From an uncultured Eggerthella sp. (GTDB lineage: Bacteria; Actinomycetota; Coriobacteriia; Coriobacteriales; Eggerthellaceae), in contig URMQ01000052.1 in assembly GCA_900548955.1 (NCBI GenBank), forward strand, positions 1 to 10,391: a stretch of DNA of 10,391 nt. Reading direction: 5' to 3'. Each line of letters starts with the position of its first letter. Positions within the stretch are counted from its first letter, which is position 1. The translations under genes were made by a program, and so were the position numbers. The notes below the pieces were generated by a model that saw nothing but the letters and a program-made list of their open reading frames with translations, was not told the DNA's origin and ran no database searches. Shown piece after piece: positions 1-4,924 of the stretch.

Positions 1-8
1 CCCGGCCC

Positions 9-1343
9 ATGCTGATGGGTGCGCCGCACGATGCTTTGAGGGCGTCATCTAAAAAGAAGATTCCCGATCAAAAGCCTGCTATTGAAATTAACGCAGCGGG
101 CAATCCCTTGCCTTCAAGCTGGATTGCCACTATTGCAATTATTTGGTGCGGACAAACAATTTCTATCTTTGCAACGGTGGCGGCAAGCTTTGCTGCTATT
201 TGGTACATAACTGAAAGCACTTCGTCTGCCGTTTGGCTTTCTCTGGCTTCTATGGCAGCACTTTTGCCCGTTGCAATTCTTAGCCCTTTCGGCGGTGTTG
301 CTGCTGACCGTTACAACCGAAAACATATTGTTCTTCTCGCCGATGGGAGTGCTGGATTCTTTTCGCTTGTTCTTGCCTTTGTTGTGATGTCGGGACATCT
401 CAGCGTCCCCTTGATGCTTCTTTTGCTTGCCGTCCGTACAGGAGGTCAAGCTTTTCACGGCCCCGCAATGACTGCATTGATGCCCCACCTTGTTCCTAAG
501 CGACACCTTATGCGAATCAACAGCATGGACCAGAGCATCACGAGCTTATCCACTATTGTTGGGCCAGCGCTAGGAATCTTGCTCTACACTTATGTGGGAC
601 TTCATGGTGTCATGTTGCTCGATGCCTTTTGTGCAGCAATCGCATGCTTATGCCTTGCTAGCGTTAAAGTAAAAGCCAATATCTCTCCCAACAATAATCA
701 CGATTCAGTATTCGCTGAACTAAGAGAAGGAGCAACCTTTATCTATAAAGATAAAGGTCTTCGCAGCCTTATGCTTCTTATCATGTTTACCATGCTCTTA
801 TTTATGCCCGTGGCGTCTCTTGATCCTCTTATGGTTTATGAATATTTCAAGGGCGATGGTTTTCAGGCCTCACTTGTTGAAGCGGTATTTGGTATCGGAT
901 TGCTCATAGGATCTGCCGTAATACTTGTGTGGGGCGGCGGAACAAAGCGCATACCTCTCGTTATTGTTTCGGGTATTGTGCTCGGTCTTGCACTTGCCGC
1001 TTGCGGCTTCTTGCAATCAGATCAATTCCCTCTCTTTGCGGTGTTAGTAGGGGTAACGGCAGCAGCAATTGGTTTTTACAATGCACCCATTATGCCGATT
1101 CTTCAAAACAAAGCGCCTGATGAAAAGTTTGGTCGTGTTATGGGTATATTCTTAGCCGGATCTTCCCTTGCAGCACCACTTGGTTTAAGTTTTTCAGGTT
1201 TTATCGCCGAAGCAATTGGCATTACCACCTGGTATAGCGTGTGTGGATTATTGGTAGCAATCTGTTGCGCAATTGCTTGGTTTAATAAAAACATTCGTGC
1301 ATTAGATACCACAGACGAAACGAAAGAAGACTCACAAATATAA
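9..1343 (+). CDS. MFS efflux-type transporter (start uncertain, may be 5' partial)
   Basis: This is a major facilitator superfamily transporter of the drug/macrolide-efflux-like type, expected in the cytoplasmic membrane and exporting an unknown compound by proton antiport. The N-terminal half carries the loop 2-3 signature GGVAADRYNRK (residues 95-105), a GQAFHGPA stretch at 146-153 and a TM5-like GPALGILLY at 185-193. A polar central loop lies at about 222-250, and a degenerate second loop signature (DEKFGRVMGIF) at 371-381. About 12 hydrophobic segments fit a complete transporter from residue 36 onward. The start is unsettled: the frame is open to the left edge, no Shine-Dalgarno sequence precedes the ATGs at 9 or 15, and the first 50 bases are visibly more GC-rich than the rest. 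The closest resemblance I recall is to Eggerthella-type MFS proteins. Substrate cannot be told from sequence. A truncated DUF853 remnant follows directly. Confidence 0.85.
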   Translation: MLMGAPHDALRASSKKKIPDQKPAIEINAAGNPLPSSWIATIAIIWCGQTISIFATVAASFAAIWYITESTSSAVWLSLASMAALLPVAILSPFGGVAADRYNRKHIVLLADGSAGFFSLVLAFVVMSGHLSVPLMLLLLAVRTGGQAFHGPAMTALMPHLVPKRHLMRINSMDQSITSLSTIVGPALGILLYTYVGLHGVMLLDAFCAAIACLCLASVKVKANISPNNNHDSVFAELREGATFIYKDKGLRSLMLLIMFTMLLFMPVASLDPLMVYEYFKGDGFQASLVEAVFGIGLLIGSAVILVWGGGTKRIPLVIVSGIVLGLALAACGFLQSDQFPLFAVLVGVTAAAIGFYNAPIMPILQNKAPDEKFGRVMGIFLAGSSLAAPLGLSFSGFIAEAIGITTWYSVCGLLVAICCAIAWFNKNIRALDTTDETKEDSQI

Positions 1344-1347
1344 GTGA

Positions 1348-1628
1348 ATTGTCGATGATAAAAGCCCATCCACTTCCTTCAGGCAAACTTACGCGCTTAA
1401 TCGCTTTGAAAGAAAGCTATCGAAGAAGCTAAAGAAGCAGAGCAGGCTGCCGAAAAAGCTCAAAAAGAAGCGGAAAAGGCAGCAGAGAAAGCTGCAAAAG
1501 CCCAAGCAAAGCAGCAAGACCAGATGATGAAAGAAGTTGGAAAAATTGCTTCTTCCATCTTAGGTACCATCGGCAGAGAGGCAGCGCGACAGATCAGCCG
1601 CAACATTTTAGGTGGACGTCGTCGTTAA
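1348..1628 (+). pseudogene. C-terminal remnant of a DUF853 (HerA-like, YjgR-type) protein
   Basis: From 1410 to the TAA at 1626 one frame encodes 72 residues: an Ala/Glu/Lys/Gln-rich helix followed by SILGTIGREAARQISRNILGG and three arginines. A charged helix ending in a GRE..R....LGG tail is typical of the C terminus of DUF853 proteins, predicted HerA/FtsK-like P-loop ATPases. No ATPase part is present. An in-frame TGA at 1407 blocks upstream reading and there is no start codon with a ribosome binding site. The neighbouring frame (1348-1416) reads toward ...ALNRFERK and would join smoothly to AIEEAKEAE if one base were restored near 1416, so a single-base deletion is likely. It lies 4 bases after the MFS stop, so it may be co-transcribed but should not be translated. 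Family assignment rests on the tail only; another coiled-coil protein is possible. Confidence 0.55.
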
Positions 1629-1717
1629 TCTAGCTGCTTCTCCCCTAATCAAGGCTTTCCGATAAATCTCACATTTCGCTTGCGCAATAAAGCTTATACA
1701 ATATAGAACCAAAACAA

Positions 1718-1745
1718 ACAGCTCCTTGGATTTCCAGGGAGCTGT
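1718..1745. terminator. Strong bidirectional rho-independent terminator
   Basis: The arms ACAGCTCC and GGAGCTGT, extended by TGGA/TCCA, form a nearly uninterrupted stem with a tiny loop. On the plus strand it runs into TTTTT (from 1745). On the minus strand it is followed by TTTGTTTTGG. It sits between the plus-strand MFS/DUF853 remnant and the minus-strand zinc-ribbon gene, so it can serve both converging units. Confidence 0.9.
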
Positions 1746-1797
1746 TTTTATGTACAGGAAATTAGGAGTATGCGACATTAAACGTATGCGCCACTAG

Positions 1798-2733
1798 CTA
1801 ATGTGATTCAGATATGTCGCCAGGATCAAACGAGGGTTCCATAATCTCTACCAAGCGATCACCAAACTCTGAAGAGCTTTCTGGATAACTAATAGTCAAG
1901 TTAACTATGCTTCCTTCGCCAACGTATTCTTTTATATAAATAACTCGCCCGTTAGTGTTATAGGAATACACATACCACGTATTTCCTGAAGCAGTGTATC
2001 CGTCTATACCAATGGAATCTTCCATTTCCTTCAAACGCTCGCTTGCCGTTTCATCAAAGACGTTATTAGTACCCCACGCTTCAACACGAATAGTGCCCGT
2101 CGAATCCGACGCTAACGTAAGACCATCCCCATTTGCACTTACGTCAAGCGGAACAAAATCTTCTGGATAGGCAAAGCTATAGCCGTAACGCGCATTGGTG
2201 AATACCGCGAAATCATCTATAGAAGATTCAGAGATAGTTCCTGTTCCCAACATATCTTGAGCATCGTCGATATAGGCAGGTTCACCCTTTTGGCCAGCAG
2301 ATTCTTCAGTGCCCTCGGTAGTAGAATCCTTTTCGGTATCTTCCACTTCTCCCTCTTCAGCCTCATCAATAATTGTTACCCGAGGATCTGCTTCAGAGGG
2401 TTGCTCTTCCTGAGATTGATTAAGCGACGTAACAAAAAGCACAGCAGCAACAATTATTGCTACAACCGCGACGCCAATACCTACCCCAATACCAATCTTT
2501 GCATTTTTGGAAAGTGGCTTTTTCTGAGAAGTATTCATCTCAGCAGAGCCTTGAGATGGCTGCAAGGATGATGCAGGCGACATCAAAGGCTCGGTGGATT
2601 GATTTTGGGGCATAGCAACGGTAGGCTGCTCTGCAGAAGTATCGGTTAGATATTCTTGCTCAACAGGGGTACCACAATGCGTACAATACTTGGCGGATTC
2701 CTCTATTTCTTTACCACAAGAAGTGCAATACAT
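1798..2733 (-). CDS. Membrane-anchored zinc-ribbon protein with extracytoplasmic domain
   Basis: The 311-residue protein opens with a zinc ribbon (C3, C6, C17, C20 in a CxxC-CxxC pattern, MYCTSCGKEI...YCTHCG). A Pro/Ser/Gln-rich cytoplasmic linker (about 30-75) and a single Gly/Val-rich transmembrane helix at 80-104 follow. Outside the membrane come an acidic Glu/Asp/Thr-rich stretch (108-150) and a folded C-terminal domain (about 175-305) starting ARYGYSFAYPEDF. The YG(F/Y)SF.YP entry is common in PsbP-like or other small extracytoplasmic beta domains of Gram-positives. Topology is therefore ribbon inside, sensor or binding domain outside, joined by one helix. The start is supported by AGGAG at 2740-2744, 6 bases before the ATG. 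The 92-base gap to the upstream DUF6125 gene shows no terminator and no convincing promoter, so co-transcription is possible. Function is unknown; stress sensing or envelope signalling is only a guess. Confidence 0.88.
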   Translation of the reverse strand: MYCTSCGKEIEESAKYCTHCGTPVEQEYLTDTSAEQPTVAMPQNQSTEPLMSPASSLQPSQGSAEMNTSQKKPLSKNAKIGIGVGIGVAVVAIIVAAVLFVTSLNQSQEEQPSEADPRVTIIDEAEEGEVEDTEKDSTTEGTEESAGQKGEPAYIDDAQDMLGTGTISESSIDDFAVFTNARYGYSFAYPEDFVPLDVSANGDGLTLASDSTGTIRVEAWGTNNVFDETASERLKEMEDSIGIDGYTASGNTWYVYSYNTNGRVIYIKEYVGEGSIVNLTISYPESSSEFGDRLVEIMEPSFDPGDISESH

Positions 2734-2825
2734 CGTGTTCTCCTAGCTCCAAACCGCAAATAGCTATCGCAAAACACTTGTCGTTACGTTACGTCTATTA
2801 ATTAAGTATTTGCAATGTCTTTATT

Positions 2826-3383
2826 TTAATTTGATTCGCTGTCTGGCGATTCGCTAATTTCTTTCGAATCGTCCTTTAAGGTAAATTCCCAAGAACAGGA
2901 GCATGTTTCGTCAGTTACATCGGGGTAACAACTTAAACAGCGACACTCAATACAATCATCTATCGCAGAAGCAAAGCAGCTATATTCATAGATTGCGGCA
3001 TATTTGCAGGGATGAAATTCCATACCCTTACGAGATCGAGCCGATTGAACACGACAATCAATAACACGATTAATGACACGGCCTTCTTCTTCAATCACTT
3101 CGCATTTGTTAGCACGATCAACAATATGCAGCGGCAAAGCCTTAGCAAGACCTTCCAAACCTGGATGTTCACCCAATCCTAAAAACTTCTTTAATCGACG
3201 AGCTTCAACGGGAGAAAAACGCTTCCAAGCCTCTTTGTCATGGTACATAGCCTCATCCATGCCAAACTTCCGTTCAACCGACTGAAACCATACCCCATCA
3301 AGCGCAACACTATCTTTTGCATCAATTTCCATCAACTCAAGCAGTTGCTCTTTATTCATAGAACGAATGGTTTCGTTAAGCAT
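2826..3383 (-). CDS. DUF6125 family cysteine-rich protein
   Basis: This cytoplasmic protein of 185 residues matches what I know of DUF6125, a family common in anaerobes and of unknown activity that resembles the L-2-amino-thiazoline-4-carboxylate hydrolase fold family. Recognisable segments are LLELMEIDAKDSVALDGVWF (14-33), RKFGMDEAM (38-46), RRLKKFLGL (62-70), DCRVQSARSRKGM (109-121), FHPCK (123-127), the EYSCFA turn (133-138) and a Cys-dense tail C144, C147, C149, C152, C161, C163. Ten cysteines in all, clustered in the second half, suggest metal or redox chemistry. I chose the start at 3383 because AGGAGG (3389-3394) precedes that ATG by 5 bases and the family begins about here. The frame stays open 51 codons further upstream, but the first ATG there (3536) has no ribosome binding site. 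The Ser/Glu/Asp-rich last 15 residues look unstructured. Confidence 0.88.
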   Translation of the reverse strand: MLNETIRSMNKEQLLELMEIDAKDSVALDGVWFQSVERKFGMDEAMYHDKEAWKRFSPVEARRLKKFLGLGEHPGLEGLAKALPLHIVDRANKCEVIEEEGRVINRVIDCRVQSARSRKGMEFHPCKYAAIYEYSCFASAIDDCIECRCLSCYPDVTDETCSCSWEFTLKDDSKEISESPDSESN

Positions 3384-3388
3384 GTAAT

Positions 3389-3394
3389 CCTCCT
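3389..3394 (-). promoter_or_regulatory. Ribosome binding site deciding the DUF6125 start
   Basis: A perfect AGGAGG on the minus strand lies 5 bases before the ATG at 3383. It shows that the open frame extending to 3536 is not the N terminus of the protein. Confidence 0.88.
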
Positions 3395-3557
3395 GTATTA
3401 ATTCACTAGTCCCCTGTAAAAGTATGTTTCCATGATAGTCATTTATCAAAGGTAAAACCGAATTGTGTTCGTCAACGACTTGACAACCTAGAGCCATGCC
3501 AACCCTAATTAGTTTCCCGTTTGGATAAACTTGCATTCATAATTACTGAAACAAACA

Positions 3558-3590
3558 AAGAACTCGGCATACTACATACGCCGAGTTCTT
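3558..3590 (-). terminator. Rho-independent terminator of the four-helix membrane protein gene
   Basis: An 11-bp perfect stem (AAGAACTCGGC / GCCGAGTTCTT) with an 11-base loop is followed on the minus strand by TTTGTTTGTTT. It lies 33 bases after the stop of the gene at 3623-4081 and isolates it from the DUF6125 gene. A shorter T run on the plus side adds little because no plus-strand gene enters here. Confidence 0.9.
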
Positions 3591-3622
3591 TTCTGTACAG
3601 AGTAAGTCCTTCTATCTATACG

Positions 3623-4081
3623 TTAAGCAAAAGCTAGCTGCATGCGATTTCGTGCAAATAGAATGCCTGCTAATGCCAAGGCGGAACCGAGACCCGTATA
3701 AAAAATAGCAATAAACACCGAAGGGACAATCCCTGATACACGCAGCGCAATTCCGCCAGTCATCATAATTGCCATAATAATGAACGATTTCAAATCAAAG
3801 AAATGCCAGAAGTACTGATGCTGTTCCTCATAATTCGTAATTCGCTGAGTATGCTTTTTGGTCAGCTTATAAAACGTACCGAACCAAAATACTAGGCCTA
3901 CCGCTACTGAAAGCACTTCATTGAGCGTGGTGACATATCCCTCAGCATATGCCTCAAGACCAATGTGCAGAATATTAACTCCAGCAGCAACCCACACTAG
4001 TGCCGCAATAATAAGTAAGTTTTGTTTCTTAACCTGAAAAGGCTTTCTTTTAGAAGCGTTATTAGAATTTTGAAGCACCAT
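3623..4081 (-). CDS. Conserved four-helix membrane protein, TetR-controlled
   Basis: The 152-residue protein has four predicted transmembrane helices, at about 22-42, 52-72, 98-116 and 118-142. A charged loop (YKLTKKHTQRITNYEE, 71-86) separates the two hairpins, and the N-terminal tail is basic. The segments GVNILHIG, WHFFDLKSFIIMAIMMTGG and FIAIFYTGLGSALALAGI recall a conserved but uncharacterised family I have seen in clostridia and Coriobacteriia. I know no activity for it and assign none. The start is supported by AAGGAG at 4088-4093, 6 bases before the ATG. It is divergent from a TetR regulator gene, and a 40-bp palindrome of two TetR-type operators begins 16 bases upstream of its start codon. 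It is therefore very probably repressed by that regulator and induced by a ligand, which points to efflux, tolerance or envelope adaptation. It ends at its own terminator. Confidence 0.85.
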   Translation of the reverse strand: MVLQNSNNASKRKPFQVKKQNLLIIAALVWVAAGVNILHIGLEAYAEGYVTTLNEVLSVAVGLVFWFGTFYKLTKKHTQRITNYEEQHQYFWHFFDLKSFIIMAIMMTGGIALRVSGIVPSVFIAIFYTGLGSALALAGILFARNRMQLAFA

Positions 4082-4096
4082 AATTTGCTCCTTGTC

Positions 4097-4136
4097 TTAC
4101 AATGAACAATGTTCACCTGAACACTGTTCATTGTAA
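4097..4136. promoter_or_regulatory. Double TetR operator in a 40-bp palindrome
   Basis: Two 13-bp palindromes, TGAACAATGTTCA (4103-4115) and TGAACACTGTTCA (4118-4130), are separated by CC and flanked by TTACAA / TTGTAA. The whole 40 bases form one near-perfect palindrome. TGAACA-N-TGTTCA is a typical TetR-family operator shape. The site lies between the start of the membrane protein gene and its likely promoter: a minus-strand -10-like TACAAT at 4130-4135 falls inside it, with no good -35. Binding of two dimers here should block transcription of that gene. Confidence 0.85.
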
Positions 4137-4151
4137 AAAGAAAGCGTCTCT

Positions 4152-4166
4152 AAATGTTTTACATTT
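4152..4166. repeat. Short inverted repeat AAATGT-TTT-ACATTT
   Basis: A perfect 6-bp inverted repeat with a 3-base spacer lies in the divergent control region. It falls roughly where the -35 region of the minus-strand promoter would be. It could be a binding site for a second regulator or chance in AT-rich DNA. Confidence 0.4.
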
Positions 4167-4197
4167 CAGAAGTAGTAGCTTTTAGAAGGAATTCTCC

Positions 4198-4227
4198 CTG
4201 AACACTCCACTGCTATGTTCAGATACT
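4198..4227 (+). promoter_or_regulatory. Putative autoregulated promoter of the TetR gene with stretched operator
   Basis: CTGAACA (4198-4204) and TGTTCAG (4216-4222) repeat the half-sites of the compact operators but with 11 rather than 1 intervening bases, one helical turn more. TGAACA (4199-4204) also scores 4/6 as a -35. GATACT at 4222-4227 scores 4/6 as a -10, with 17 bases between. An alternative extended -10, TGCTATGTT, lies at 4211-4219. Either placement puts the half-sites on the promoter, which fits autorepression. Confidence 0.5.
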
Positions 4228-4247
4228 AGAAATGCGAAGGAAACACC

Positions 4248-4820
4248 ATGGTTAAAGGATCCGCTGCAATGCGAAACACCATAATTGATGCCGCTTATGC
4301 ACATGCCTGCGTTGAAGGATTAGCAGCATTAAGCATTCGTGGTATCGCAAAAGAATGCGATATAGCCGTTGGAACCATCTATAACTACTTCCCCGATAAA
4401 GCAGCCCTGGTAACGGAGGTTATAACTAAATTCTGGCGAACGATCGCATTTTCAGAAGAAACAAAAAGCTGTCTTAATTACCGCCAAGGAGAAAAATTAC
4501 TAGTATTTTGCGAACGTCTCTACACCACCATGCAGCAAGCTCTTCATCAGTTCAAGATAAACTGGCTAGGCGAAGTGTCGTCTCTTGATGCTCGAACTCG
4601 CCAAAAATGTCGCCAGGCAGAAAATGCCTGTTTTGAGCACATTTATCAAAGTCTGGAAAAGGTAATCTATGCTGATAACTCAATCAAACAGGAACGCATT
4701 GCCTCTATAGGCGCAAACAAACTTGCCCGTTTAATTTGGCAAGATATACATCACTCTTTAAGAATAGGCGATGACAGTTATAAAACTTTGTTTGGCCTTC
4801 TAAAGCTTGCGCTGTATTAA
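4248..4820 (+). CDS. TetR/AcrR family transcriptional regulator
   Basis: This 190-residue regulator has the standard TetR layout. The N-terminal DNA-binding domain has helix-turn-helix residues LSIRGIAKECDIAVGTIYNY (28-47) followed by FPDKAALVTEVI. A divergent all-helical ligand and dimerisation domain (about 65-190) gives no hint of the ligand. The ATG at 4248 follows GAAGGA (4236-4241) by 6 bases; a second in-frame ATG at 4269 is less well placed. It is divergent from the four-helix membrane protein gene, and the intergenic region holds six copies of the same TGAACA/TGTTCA half-site on both promoters, so it very probably represses itself and that gene. The large ABC transporter gene converges on it and has its own control region, so it is not an obvious target. 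Confidence 0.92.
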   Translation: MVKGSAAMRNTIIDAAYAHACVEGLAALSIRGIAKECDIAVGTIYNYFPDKAALVTEVITKFWRTIAFSEETKSCLNYRQGEKLLVFCERLYTTMQQALHQFKINWLGEVSSLDARTRQKCRQAENACFEHIYQSLEKVIYADNSIKQERIASIGANKLARLIWQDIHHSLRIGDDSYKTLFGLLKLALY

Positions 4821-4845
4821 ATGGCGATAATACCTAAATAAACAA

Positions 4846-4876
4846 CAGGGCTTCAGGAAAGATTCCTAAAGCCCTG
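4846..4876 (-). terminator. Terminator hairpin between convergent TetR and ABC genes
   Basis: CAGGGCTT-C-AGGAA pairs with TTCCT-A-AAGCCCTG across a 3-base loop, giving about 13 pairs with one mismatch. On the minus strand it is followed by TTGTTTATTTA, suiting the ABC gene that stops at 4925. On the plus side the tail is CAAAAG, so it should be a weaker stop for the TetR transcript. Confidence 0.8.
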
Positions 4877-4924
4877 CAAAAGTAAACGTCTATTATTAGC
4901 TACTATCCGTTATTACCTTTTGCC

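Noticed and set aside
114..506. Minus-strand open frame opposite the MFS gene
   Set aside because: It is antisense to well-conserved MFS motifs, with Cys/Arg/His-rich composition typical of shadow frames and no start signals.
1434..1515. Apparent imperfect short tandem repeats (GCNGA/AAAG units)
   Set aside because: The pattern follows from the Ala/Glu/Lys-rich codons of the DUF853-type helix and has no fixed unit length.
1769..1792. Direct repeat GTATGCG in the 1746-1797 spacer
   Set aside because: Seven bases twice in a short spacer is not distinguishable from chance, and nothing else there suggests an attachment site.
1629..1797. Possible small gene after the DUF853 remnant
   Set aside because: Only a 15-codon frame beginning at 1750 exists, lying just past the terminator; no support for coding.
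2734..2825. Search for a promoter or terminator between the DUF6125 and zinc-ribbon genes
   Set aside because: TTGCAA with an 18-base spacer to TAACGT is too weak, and no hairpin with a T run exists; left uncalled.
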